From contig JAFYVN010000006.1 of NCBI GenBank assembly GCA_017549105.1, positions 186,001-250,000 of the forward strand: a DNA stretch of 64,000 nucleotides, written 5' to 3'. Every line of letters starts with the position of its first letter. The first letter of the stretch is position 1. Positions 34,733 through 43,645 of the stretch are shown piece after piece. The notes beneath the pieces are model-generated. The model ran no database searches. It was not told the origin of the DNA and saw nothing but the letters and a program-made list of their open reading frames with translations. Source of the DNA: Clostridia bacterium. GTDB lineage: Bacteria > Bacillota > Clostridia > Oscillospirales > Acutalibacteraceae. A program made the position numbers and the translations under genes.

Positions 34733-36658
34733 ATGAAAAACATTTATATGGTTCAGGCATCCAACGTTTATTCCGGCAACTCATTCAAGGCTGCGTACCT
34801 TCCGTATGCGGTCGGACTTCTTGTTGCCTATGCGTTTACGGATGAAACCATCAGAGAAAAATACAGCTTCAAACGCTTCGTTTTTACAAGAGAAAACACC
34901 GACAGCGTTGTTGAAAATATGGAAAACCCTGCGTTTGTGGGATTCTCAAATTATATCTGGAACACTCAGTATAACCTCGCCCTTGCAAAAAAAATCAAAG
35001 CGAAGTTCCCCGACTGCGTGATTCTTTTCGGCGGTCACAATGTTCCGCCCGACAATTCATTCCTCGAGAAATATCCGTTCATCGATTTTTTGGTTCATGC
35101 AGAGGGTGAAGAAGCATTCCGTTCGCTTCTTCTTGAACTTCTCAATGATAAACCCGACTTCTCGTCAATCAAAAATCTTTCATTCAGAAATCCCGACGGC
35201 AGTTTCACCAAAACTCCCGTTGAAATTCTCGATAAAACAGATTATCCCTCGCCCTACCTTACGGGTCTTTTCGACAGCATCTTTGAAGAAAATCCCGATA
35301 TGCAGCTTGATGCTATTCTCGAAACATCAAGAGGCTGCCCCAACTCCTGCACCTATTGTGACTGGGGATGCAACGGCTCAAAAATCAGACTTTTCCCGAT
35401 TGAAAGAGTTTATGCCGAAATCGACTGGCTTGCCGCCCATAAGGTTAAATTCATCTGGGGCGCAGACTCAAACTTCGGTCAGTTCAAAAGAGATATCGAA
35501 ATTGTTGACTATCTTATCGATATAAAAGAAAAAACAGGCTATCCCGAAAGACTTCGCATAAACTATGCAAAGCACAATCCGCAGGTTGTTTTTGAAATCA
35601 GCCGCAAGCTTGATAAATACGGTCTGAGCAAGGAAGGCGCAACAATCTCGTTCCAGAGCCTTGACCCGACCGTGCTTGAAAACATCGGCAGAAAAAACAT
35701 CAGCATGGATAAATTCAGCCAGCTTCTCTCTATGTATAAAAAAGAGGGAGTCATCACCTATTCAGAGCTTCTTGCCGGTCTTCCGGGCGAAACATACGAG
35801 AGCTTCTGCAAGGGAATCGGCACACTGCTTGCCGCAGGTCAGCACAGGCTGATAACCGTATACAACTGCGAAATTCTTCCCAACTCGCCTATGGCTGAAC
35901 CTGAATATATGAAAAAACACGGCATCAAAACCGTTGAAATAGACGCTCTTACAGCTCACAGCGAATTTGATGAGGAAATCCGTGAAAAAACCCACTATAT
36001 TATCGGCACAAACACCCTGCCGACTGAAGACTGGATTGCCTGCAACATCTTTACCTGCTTTGAAGAATCCTACCATCATTGCGGAATTCTTAAATTCATC
36101 GCAATCTATCTTTATTATGAACTCGGAATTCCTTACGAAAATTTTTATAATGCAATAATAAACCGTGCAAAAGCGGATAAGAATTCAACGGGATATTCCG
36201 TATACGAAAAGCTTTATTCTTTCTTCAAGGCGATTGCCGATGCAAAACCGATAAAGCTCTATTCAAACGAAATATACGGCAACATCACCTGGGTGCCCAA
36301 AAAGGTTCCCCATCTTGATACGGTTTACAGACTTGATGCTTTCTATGAGGAAATCAGACCTCTCCTCCTTTCATACGGTATGAACGAAAAGGATGCAGAC
36401 GAACTGATTGAATACCAGAGAACTGCACTCAAGCTCCCGAACCGCAACAATTTCAGCGTTGAATTCAGCAAAAACTGGCACGAATATTTTACCGCCGTTC
36501 TTGCCGATGAAAATATTCCGCTGACTGAAAAGAAAAACCGTGTTACCGTGAATAACCGTTCAACCCCGACCAATTGGAAAGACTACGCACTTGAAGCGAT
36601 GTGGTTCGGTCAGAACGGAATCACATTCAATCCCGAAATCTCAAGCGAGGATATCTAA
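34733..36658 (+). CDS. B12-binding radical SAM protein, class B (copy 4)
   Basis: 641 residues with C202, C206 and C209 in RGCPNSCTYCDWGC, then WGADSNFGQFKRDIE, where Trp-Gly replaces the Cys-Ala seen in copies 1 and 3. The minus-strand class B copy 5 shares this WGAD form and the SKEGATISFQSL/DREGATISLQSL segment, so copies 4 and 5 look like a subgroup. The GLPGETYESF and ILPNSPMAEPEYM segments are standard. GGAG lies about 9 bases before the ATG. The glycosyltransferase gene starts immediately at the next base after the stop. Confidence 0.86.
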   Translation: MKNIYMVQASNVYSGNSFKAAYLPYAVGLLVAYAFTDETIREKYSFKRFVFTRENTDSVVENMENPAFVGFSNYIWNTQYNLALAKKIKAKFPDCVILFGGHNVPPDNSFLEKYPFIDFLVHAEGEEAFRSLLLELLNDKPDFSSIKNLSFRNPDGSFTKTPVEILDKTDYPSPYLTGLFDSIFEENPDMQLDAILETSRGCPNSCTYCDWGCNGSKIRLFPIERVYAEIDWLAAHKVKFIWGADSNFGQFKRDIEIVDYLIDIKEKTGYPERLRINYAKHNPQVVFEISRKLDKYGLSKEGATISFQSLDPTVLENIGRKNISMDKFSQLLSMYKKEGVITYSELLAGLPGETYESFCKGIGTLLAAGQHRLITVYNCEILPNSPMAEPEYMKKHGIKTVEIDALTAHSEFDEEIREKTHYIIGTNTLPTEDWIACNIFTCFEESYHHCGILKFIAIYLYYELGIPYENFYNAIINRAKADKNSTGYSVYEKLYSFFKAIADAKPIKLYSNEIYGNITWVPKKVPHLDTVYRLDAFYEEIRPLLLSYGMNEKDADELIEYQRTALKLPNRNNFSVEFSKNWHEYFTAVLADENIPLTEKKNRVTVNNRSTPTNWKDYALEAMWFGQNGITFNPEISSEDI

Positions 36659-37405
36659 ATGTCAGAATTCAGAAATGTTTCAATAATGGCGGGCGCCGTC
36701 ACCGAAACCTACACGCTAAGGCAGACCGTTGATACTATTCTTGAAATATGCAACCACAACGATCTTGCGGAGATTATTCTCTGCTACTCCGAAGAGAGAA
36801 CAACCCCGGGTTGCTACGAAGTTCTTGACGAAATCCGCAAAATCGAAACCGACGTTCCGATTGTCATTATGAAACAGACCCGCCCGGGAATGGCAAGCGT
36901 CAACGACACGATTGATGCTGCTCGAGGCTCTCACAGCCTGCTGATTGCATCGGATATGGCTCTCGACCTGAGCATCATTCCCGAAATGATTGAAAACGCA
37001 AAAAAAGAGCCTGACGTTATCCACTCCGCATCCCGCTGGATGAAGGGCTGCAAATTCTACGGATACGGAAGATTCAAAAAAATCGTCAACTTTTTTGCGC
37101 AGAAATTCCTCGCAGTTCTTTATATGCGTAACCTCACGGATTTCACAATACCCGTGCAGATTGCTCCGTCAGAGCTTTATAAATCAATCCGTTTTGAGCG
37201 CACAGATTTTGCGTTTCTGCTCGAAATGGTTCTCAAGCCCATCCGTCTCGGCTACAAATTCAAGGAATATCCGACCAACTGCTATCCGAGAAAAGACGGG
37301 AAATCCAGCAACTCCTCAAAACAAATCGCATCCTATCTCGGCGTGGCGCTTCATATAAGATTTATGCCGAAAAAGGATATTATCCTTCCGGAGGAATATA
37401 AATGA
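36659..37405 (+). CDS. family 2 glycosyltransferase
   Basis: A 248-residue GT-A fold protein that should transfer a sugar from a nucleotide donor. The N-terminal strand SIMAGAVTETYTLRQTV is a diverged form of the usual P-x-Y-N-E start. IILCYSEERTTPGC and VNDTIDAARGSHSLLIASDMALD supply the donor-binding region, with SDMALD in the place of the DxD motif. No membrane segment is obvious; the last 60 residues are basic. It resembles polyprenyl-phosphate mannosyltransferase-like GT2 proteins. It is wedged between radical SAM genes with zero spacing upstream and a four-base overlap downstream (ATGA), so it is an integral part of the pathway. Confidence 0.78.
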   Translation: MSEFRNVSIMAGAVTETYTLRQTVDTILEICNHNDLAEIILCYSEERTTPGCYEVLDEIRKIETDVPIVIMKQTRPGMASVNDTIDAARGSHSLLIASDMALDLSIIPEMIENAKKEPDVIHSASRWMKGCKFYGYGRFKKIVNFFAQKFLAVLYMRNLTDFTIPVQIAPSELYKSIRFERTDFAFLLEMVLKPIRLGYKFKEYPTNCYPRKDGKSSNSSKQIASYLGVALHIRFMPKKDIILPEEYK

Positions 37406-39237
37406 AAACACTTTTTATTCTGCCGCCGCAATGGTATCCGATGAACCCTTATCTCTCTGCGGCGCAGCTTATAGGTCAGTTCAAAAAGAACGGTATGCAC
37501 GCTGTTGCCAGAGACCTTAACATAGAATTTTTTAACGATATCCTCAAAAAAGAGAATGTACTCTCTGCCGTAAAACAGGCAAAGGATTTTATGAATGAAT
37601 TTGCGCCCGAAGTGAAGGCAAACGGCTATTGCGAAGAAAAATTCAGCGAATACCCCCGTGAGCTTCAGACAAAACTTCTTCGCTTTGTTGCGTGTTCCGA
37701 ATTCTTTTCGCAAAATGAAATAAAAGCGGAAGACGTTGCCGAAAGAATCGAAGATGCCGTTTCTGTTATGAAGGATAAGGAGCGTTTCTACGACCCCGAA
37801 CAGCTTTTCGAGGCAAAAGACACCCTTATGGATGCTCTGCGAATCATTTCTCTCCCCTTTATGCCGAGCAGAATAATGCTCGATAACTTCATCGCAAACC
37901 CCGTTTATGGCTACGACTATGAGGATATAGAACTTCAGTGCAACGATGCCAACCTCAATATGTTTGTCGATTATTTTGACAAAAAGATAAAAGCCGAGGA
38001 CTTCGCGGAATATTCGCTCATCGGTATCAGCATTTTTGACCTCAGCCAGGTTATCCCCGGTCTTACACTTGCAAAATATCTCAAAGAAAGAACAAACGCC
38101 CACATAACTCTGGGCGGCAACTATATCTATAAAATCCGTGAATCGCTCAAAAAATTTCCTGAATTCTTTGAGATTTTCTGTGATTCGGTGCAGATTGGTG
38201 ACGGCGAGATTGCAGCAGTCACTCTCGCAAAAGCGATAAACGGTGATCTTCCTCTTGAAAAAGTTTATTCTCTTATTTACAAAGACGAAAACGGCAAAAT
38301 CAAAGAAACCGAAACTGCTCCCCTGCTCGATATGGATGCACTTGCTCCCCCATGCTTTGACGGCTACGATTTCAGCAAATATTTCTCGGCAGATATCGTT
38401 TTACCCGTTCAGCTTTCAAAGAGCTGTTACTGGGCAAAATGTACCTTCTGCGACTTCTACACAGGTCAACAGTGTTTCGACATAAAGAGCGTCAACCACG
38501 CTGTTGACGAAATTCAGTCGCTCGTCGAGGAATACGGATGCAAGCACTTCGTTATGGCAGACGAAGCCGTTCCGCCAAAATTCTACAATCAGTTTGCACT
38601 TGAGATTATCCGCAGAGGTCTTGACATCAACTTCTATTCCTTTGCCCGAATGGAAAAAGGCTTCACAAAAGAGGTTCTTGAAAATCTCCATAATGCGGGC
38701 GCACGTTTCTTTGCCTGGGGTTATGAGGCGGAATCCGAAAGGGTTATGAAGCTCATCAACAAAGGCATCGACTGCAGCTACCGCAAAACTTTGCTCGAAA
38801 ACGCAAAATCCGTCGGTCTGTGGAATATGTGCACCTTTATGTTCGGATATCCCGGTGAAACACCCGAGGAAGCCGAGGCAACCAAAAATACTATCCGCAA
38901 CCGTGACCTTGTCAACAGCTGTACTCCGTCCAATTTCGCGCTCAAAAAGAACGCACTTCTCATAAAAAATACCGACGATGCAGGAATCAAAGATATTGTT
39001 GACAACGGCGATTTTCACATTTCCTGCAACTACGTTGCGAACGGAAATCCCACAAAAAATGTTAAGAAAGAGCGTATGACATTCCAGGCCGAATTTCTTC
39101 GCGAAACAGCCGACGCTCTCTGGTCATTGAGCTTTACCGATACCGATCACATACTGCTTTACCTTTCAAAATACGGTGCAGAGTGGGTATACAATTATAA
39201 ATTGAAATATAAAAAGCATAATTTCAACGGAACATAA
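37402..39237 (+). CDS. B12-binding radical SAM protein, class C (copy 2)
   Basis: A 611-residue paralogue of the gene at 32868, again with CX4CX2C cysteines (C342, C347 and C350 in KSCYWAKCTFCDF). The first flanking residue is Ser where copy 1 has Gly. The helical insertion, LGGNYIY, IGDGE, ADEAVPP, SFARMEKGFTKE and FMFGYPGETPEE align with copy 1. The shared VNSCTPSNFxLKKNA block after the barrel is specific to class C. Overlaps the glycosyltransferase gene by four bases with a strong GGAGG upstream. Last gene of the plus operon, closed by a terminator at 39242. Confidence 0.86.
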   Translation: MKTLFILPPQWYPMNPYLSAAQLIGQFKKNGMHAVARDLNIEFFNDILKKENVLSAVKQAKDFMNEFAPEVKANGYCEEKFSEYPRELQTKLLRFVACSEFFSQNEIKAEDVAERIEDAVSVMKDKERFYDPEQLFEAKDTLMDALRIISLPFMPSRIMLDNFIANPVYGYDYEDIELQCNDANLNMFVDYFDKKIKAEDFAEYSLIGISIFDLSQVIPGLTLAKYLKERTNAHITLGGNYIYKIRESLKKFPEFFEIFCDSVQIGDGEIAAVTLAKAINGDLPLEKVYSLIYKDENGKIKETETAPLLDMDALAPPCFDGYDFSKYFSADIVLPVQLSKSCYWAKCTFCDFYTGQQCFDIKSVNHAVDEIQSLVEEYGCKHFVMADEAVPPKFYNQFALEIIRRGLDINFYSFARMEKGFTKEVLENLHNAGARFFAWGYEAESERVMKLINKGIDCSYRKTLLENAKSVGLWNMCTFMFGYPGETPEEAEATKNTIRNRDLVNSCTPSNFALKKNALLIKNTDDAGIKDIVDNGDFHISCNYVANGNPTKNVKKERMTFQAEFLRETADALWSLSFTDTDHILLYLSKYGAEWVYNYKLKYKKHNFNGT

Positions 39238-39286
39238 AACAAACGGACAGAATCTCATCAAGAGAAACTGTCCGTTATTTTTATTT
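39235..39286. terminator. bidirectional terminator between convergent radical SAM operons
   Basis: AACGGACAG (39242-39250) pairs perfectly with CTGTCCGTT (39268-39276). It is flanked by an A-rich run to the left and ATTTTTATTT to the right, and serves both the plus operon and the minus operon. Confidence 0.85.
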
Positions 39287-40768
39287 ATCATATTTTTTCC
39301 CGATTCCGTATTTCTTTTTCACCTTCGGGAAGAAATGGGAATAATAAACAATCGAGAGAAACTCCGTGCCCGAAAGGAACATTGAGATTATAAAATCCTT
39401 GAGTTTGCTCCTCTTGAGCTGTTTTAGTGCGTCGGTAACAACCTTCTTTGCAAACGAGAAATCCTTGGTATCCTCCGACAGACTCTTTGCCGAAAAGCTT
39501 CTCCACATATACCACGAACGGATAACCTTAAGGTCGATTTCGGGCACATCGGTGAAACGGTATTCGTTTCTTTCAATCGGTCTTATATTGGCAACCTCGC
39601 TCAGGTCTGCGATTTCGTGATACTTTCCCTCTTCAATAAGACGGTAATAAATATCTGAACCCGGCACAAGCGCAAAATAATTGAGATTGACAAGCGGAGT
39701 TTCTATTTTTTCGATAAGATTGACCGTCTTTGCAACGTCATCAACCGTTTCACCGGGGAAACCGACGATGAACGAGCCGATTGCGATAATACCCGCCTTA
39801 CGGCAATTGCTGAAGGTCTCTTCAATTTTACCGTAGGGAATACGCTTGTTCATCTTTTCAAGCATATTCTCCGAACCGCTTTCAACTCCGAAGAAAACCC
39901 AACGGCATCCCGAATCATACATATATCTGAAATCTTCCTCGGTGAAAACACCGATTCTCGTCTGGCATCCCCAAACAAAATTAAGATTGAGGCTTCGCAG
40001 ACTGTCACAAATCATACGCATTTCGCTTCGGTTTCTGCCCCACATTTCGTCGGCAAAATAAACGCCGTCCATATCATAGTTTTTGACGAGATATCTGATT
40101 TCATCAAGCACGTGTTCAAGCGGACGCTTGCGATAAGTACAGCGGTGAAAATCCTTGTTATAACAGAAAGTGCAGCTGTGAGGGCATCCCTTTGCGCAAT
40201 ACAGATAGAGCATACGCTCACATTCGTAAGACGACTGAAAATATTTCGGCACATCCACGAGCGACCAATCAATCGGCGGAAGCGCACCCAAATCAACAAA
40301 ATCACGTTCTGCAGTGATGACGGTTTCACCCTTTGCGTTTCTGAGTGCAACGCCTGCAACGGACTCAAAATCCGTTTCGCCTTTTGAAAACTTTTCGGCA
40401 AGCTCGATCCAGGTTGCTTCACCCTCTCCGATTGAAACAAGGTCAACGCAATTCTTTTTGAGAACGGTTTCGGGAATTTCAGACGCAAGAGGTCCTCCCC
40501 ACACAACGGGAAGCGAAAATTTTTTCGCATATTCCGACATTTCGAGCGCATCGTAAACCGATTTGAACGAAACAAGAGAAATGCCTACAAGTTCGGGTCT
40601 GAACTCATCAAAAACCTTCTCCGCTTTCACTTTTTCAACCGTTCTGTCGTAAAGCCTTACCGTGTGACCCTTTGACTGAAGGCAGCTTGCAATCGACAGC
40701 AGACCGAGAGGCGCAGTAACCGACCTTGAATAGCCGACGGTTGCAGGATTTATAAGAAGAATCCTCAT
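39281..40768 (-). CDS. B12-binding radical SAM protein, class A (copy 3)
   Basis: 495 residues, collinear with the two class A genes at the left edge of the cluster. It has NPATVGYSRSVTAPLGLLS, VVWGGPL, GEGEATW, C195, C199 and C202 (KGCPHSCTFCYN), GVESGSENMLEKMNKR and FIVGFPGETVDD. The C-terminal segment FLSIVYYSHFFPKVKKKYG matches the shared class A tail. It is last in the minus operon, starting four bases after the stop of class B copy 5. The GAAGTGAG before the ATG is a moderate ribosome binding site. Confidence 0.87.
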   Translation of the reverse strand: MRILLINPATVGYSRSVTAPLGLLSIASCLQSKGHTVRLYDRTVEKVKAEKVFDEFRPELVGISLVSFKSVYDALEMSEYAKKFSLPVVWGGPLASEIPETVLKKNCVDLVSIGEGEATWIELAEKFSKGETDFESVAGVALRNAKGETVITAERDFVDLGALPPIDWSLVDVPKYFQSSYECERMLYLYCAKGCPHSCTFCYNKDFHRCTYRKRPLEHVLDEIRYLVKNYDMDGVYFADEMWGRNRSEMRMICDSLRSLNLNFVWGCQTRIGVFTEEDFRYMYDSGCRWVFFGVESGSENMLEKMNKRIPYGKIEETFSNCRKAGIIAIGSFIVGFPGETVDDVAKTVNLIEKIETPLVNLNYFALVPGSDIYYRLIEEGKYHEIADLSEVANIRPIERNEYRFTDVPEIDLKVIRSWYMWRSFSAKSLSEDTKDFSFAKKVVTDALKQLKRSKLKDFIISMFLSGTEFLSIVYYSHFFPKVKKKYGIGKKYDK

Positions 40769-40772
40769 TTTT

Positions 40773-42686
40773 TCAACTCACTTCAATGACATCTTTATAG
40801 GACTTACTGCCCATTTTGCCGTACCACACAACAAATTTTCCGAAATCCTCCCAATTATGAACGGGATTCGAATCGGTGAACACCGTTCTGAATCCGCCCT
40901 TTTCGAGGGGTGAATATTTGTTGACATAAATTTTTTTAAAATAATCGTAAAAATTATATTCCGTTTCGCATTCACACTTTTCTTCGTCGGGTCTTCTGAG
41001 CACCGATTTCTGATAAGCAAGAAGCTGAGAAAGTATGTTTTCATCGGCAATAACGCTTCTGAGATACGGCAGCATTTCCTCATAAAATTTTTCGTAATCC
41101 CTGCTAATACTGATAAACATATACTCATAATGGTCCCATACAAGATTGCCTGCAAACGGCACAAAAAATCTGGGATTTATACCCTCTGCAAGCTTTGCAA
41201 AGGACTCCTTTACAGTCTGATAAAGTCCGTTTGTAAACGGAGCTTTGCCCGACTCAATATATTCCATAAGTCCCTCATAAAAGCTTCGGTAGCTTTTGCC
41301 GAGTTCATAATGCGCATAAACTGAAAAACAGCGCAACAACCCGCAAGCGTGCATAGCCTGAGTAAATCCCGCAAAAAGCGAGCTCCTCTGCCAATCTTGG
41401 CAAGGCATCGTTGCGGTTTCAGTGATAATATCGATTTTTTCGGGGATATAATAGGCATCTGCCGTGCTGTGGAAACGTACTATTTCGCTCCTCGAGGTTT
41501 TAATTCCGTGCTTTTCAATATATTCCTTCTGACCGAGCTGCGAATTCGGAAGCACAATGCAATGGTAAACCTCAAAAATAAAGTGCTGACCAATCTCAAA
41601 CAGCTTGCAGATGCCGTCGGCAAAGCTGTCGTATGTCTCACCCGGCAGTCCGAGAATAAGCTCGGAATAAACCTGAAGACCTTCCTCGTGATACACGCTG
41701 AAATGCTCACGGAACCGATCGAGCGACATATTTTTTCTGCCGATATTTTCTAGCACAACCGGTGAAAGACTCTGGAGCGATATCGTTGCACCCTCTCTGT
41801 CTATACCCTTTCTGTTGAATCGGCGCACAATTTCCTTTACACGCTCGGAATTGCCTTTTGAATAATTTATTCTGACTCTTTCGGGATAACCGTATTTTTC
41901 TTTTGTTTCAACAAGAGCATCAGCAATTGTCAAGTCATCCTTGCCTATGCCGAAATTTGCATCGGCGCCCCAGACAAATCTTATCTTGTTTCTGCCAATC
42001 CAATCAATCTCGGCAAGCACTTTTTCAAGCGAAAAAAATCTTGTTTTCTCTTTAAGCGGACCCCAATCGCAATATGCGCAGTGATTGGGACATCCCCTGC
42101 TTGTTTCAAGAATTGTGTTAAATTCAATCTCCGGATATTTTTCAAGAATTGCATCAAACCAACCGTCAAGATAAGGCGATGCATAATCCGGCATACAGAT
42201 TGACTTTGTTTCACTCAAAAATGCAAAGCCGTCTTTTCTGTATGCGATATTCGGAACTGTTTCGGTATTACCGCAGTCAATCGCTTCAAGAAGAGAACCG
42301 AAAGTAACTTCACCCTCTCCGAAGCAAAGATAATCAATCTGCGGATATTTTTCAAGAAAATCCGTATTCTGAGGTATGTTATGTCCGCCGAAAACAGTTA
42401 TGCACTCGGGATAAACCCTCTTTATCTCGCTTGCAAGCGCAAGGTTATATTCGGTATTCCAGCAATAATTCGAAAATCCGACAACCGAAGGGTTATCCAT
42501 CTCCGCAACAGCGGACTCTATATTTTTTCTGATAAATATAAACTCTTTGAATTCATATGATTCGGAAACCTTTTGGTTTTTCCATGCGTTTGCAACAATG
42601 ACACCTGCTGTGTAGGGCAGGTAAAACACTTTTGAATCCTTACCCGACGAAACGTCAACCTGAACAAAATAAACGTTTCTCTTCAT
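40773..42686 (-). CDS. B12-binding radical SAM protein, class B (copy 5)
   Basis: 637 residues with C199, C203 and C206 (RGCPNHCAYCDWG), VWGADANFGIGKDDL and DREGATISLQSL, closest by eye to the plus-strand copy at 34733. I place the start at the ATG at 42686: AAAGGA lies about 11 bases before it, but directly abuts the in-frame ATG at 42698. After GQHFI the segment reads CIVLPNSQLGQKEYIE. The C-terminal helical domain is complete (LLRCFSVYAHYELGKSYRSFY). It follows the membrane protein gene after 25 bases. Confidence 0.86.
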   Translation of the reverse strand: MKRNVYFVQVDVSSGKDSKVFYLPYTAGVIVANAWKNQKVSESYEFKEFIFIRKNIESAVAEMDNPSVVGFSNYCWNTEYNLALASEIKRVYPECITVFGGHNIPQNTDFLEKYPQIDYLCFGEGEVTFGSLLEAIDCGNTETVPNIAYRKDGFAFLSETKSICMPDYASPYLDGWFDAILEKYPEIEFNTILETSRGCPNHCAYCDWGPLKEKTRFFSLEKVLAEIDWIGRNKIRFVWGADANFGIGKDDLTIADALVETKEKYGYPERVRINYSKGNSERVKEIVRRFNRKGIDREGATISLQSLSPVVLENIGRKNMSLDRFREHFSVYHEEGLQVYSELILGLPGETYDSFADGICKLFEIGQHFIFEVYHCIVLPNSQLGQKEYIEKHGIKTSRSEIVRFHSTADAYYIPEKIDIITETATMPCQDWQRSSLFAGFTQAMHACGLLRCFSVYAHYELGKSYRSFYEGLMEYIESGKAPFTNGLYQTVKESFAKLAEGINPRFFVPFAGNLVWDHYEYMFISISRDYEKFYEEMLPYLRSVIADENILSQLLAYQKSVLRRPDEEKCECETEYNFYDYFKKIYVNKYSPLEKGGFRTVFTDSNPVHNWEDFGKFVVWYGKMGSKSYKDVIEVS

Positions 42687-42711
42687 CGGCAAACACATCC
42701 TTTCAAAAAAA

Positions 42712-43644
42712 TTACTCTTCTACCTTATCGGCAACCTTATCAAATAATTTGCCTGCCTTTACGGCAACTTTATCCGCAATAAGCTCAAGCTGGGTGCCGT
42801 TTGTGCAAACAACAAACATCGACGTAAGCAGGCTTACTATACTGCACATAGCATACTTGCTTTCAAGCGTCGCTGATACAACAGCAAAAACAGCAATTGC
42901 AATATAGGCAAACGCACCGAGATAATCGGCTTTCTTTTCTTTGACTGCACTGTTACTCTTGTTTTTCTTGCCCTTACGGTTTGAACCCTTGACGGTTTTA
43001 AGTGAAAATACCGCACAAACAACAAACAAAGCAGCAATAATAACCATAGGAACTGTCTTCCAGGGGAATGCCCTTAAAGTTGAAAAGCTGAAGTTAAAAC
43101 GCAGCTCGTAAGCGACACAGACAAAACAAATCACAAGCGAAACCAATGCCGCACTGAAAACAATCTTTTCCCACGTTTTTGCTTCTTTAAGCCTTGGTGC
43201 AACAAGAACGAGCAACACAAAAATTGCAGCGGGAATAACCGTAAAAGCAAACGGCTCGTATATTACAAACAGCGCAAGCGAAGCAACAACGCCAATCGGT
43301 ATAAACCTTGTATCGGAAACGCAGAAAAGAACAACAGCAATTATCACCATAGTCAAATTAAAAGCTAAATTCACATAAAAAAGTGAAAATGCACCGATAA
43401 AGACAACAACTGCCGCAATGATGCGGATTAAATTCTGTCCCGTGAAAAATTCTTCTTTTTTCGTCGGGAATTTACTGAAAAACAGTAAAACATAAAACAC
43501 GCACATCAGCAAGCCGAAAACAAGCGCACCTACGCTGGGCTTACCTTTTCTGAACATAACAACCAGGGTTTTTATCAGAACAACCGCAAAAAGAAATATA
43601 AGTGTCTTAAGCTGACTTTTGGACGTTGATAAATTTTTTAACAT
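42712..43644 (-). CDS. polytopic membrane protein, unknown function
   Basis: A 310-residue protein I do not recognise. About nine hydrophobic segments cover most of its length, with a basic cytoplasmic-type loop near residues 225-245 (GSNRKGKKNKSNSAVKEKK) and a charged helical C-terminal tail. No catalytic motif stands out. The frame is open 48 codons upstream into the next gene, but the ATG at 43644 has GAAGGAG 9 bases upstream and starts one base past that gene's stop, so it is the real start. Lying between two class B radical SAM genes, it may move or polymerise the cluster product. This is inference from context only. Confidence 0.7.
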   Translation of the reverse strand: MLKNLSTSKSQLKTLIFLFAVVLIKTLVVMFRKGKPSVGALVFGLLMCVFYVLLFFSKFPTKKEEFFTGQNLIRIIAAVVVFIGAFSLFYVNLAFNLTMVIIAVVLFCVSDTRFIPIGVVASLALFVIYEPFAFTVIPAAIFVLLVLVAPRLKEAKTWEKIVFSAALVSLVICFVCVAYELRFNFSFSTLRAFPWKTVPMVIIAALFVVCAVFSLKTVKGSNRKGKKNKSNSAVKEKKADYLGAFAYIAIAVFAVVSATLESKYAMCSIVSLLTSMFVVCTNGTQLELIADKVAVKAGKLFDKVADKVEE

Positions 43645-43645
43645 A

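Noticed and set aside
37351..38103. 250-codon minus-strand frame over class C copy 2
   Set aside because: Mirror of a well-supported radical SAM gene; no ribosome binding site or motif.
24393..39237. RiPP precursor peptide for the radical SAM enzymes
   Set aside because: Gaps in the operon are 0-26 bases except one 138-base palindromic element with no open frame, so there is no room for a precursor gene. No protease or peptide exporter is present.
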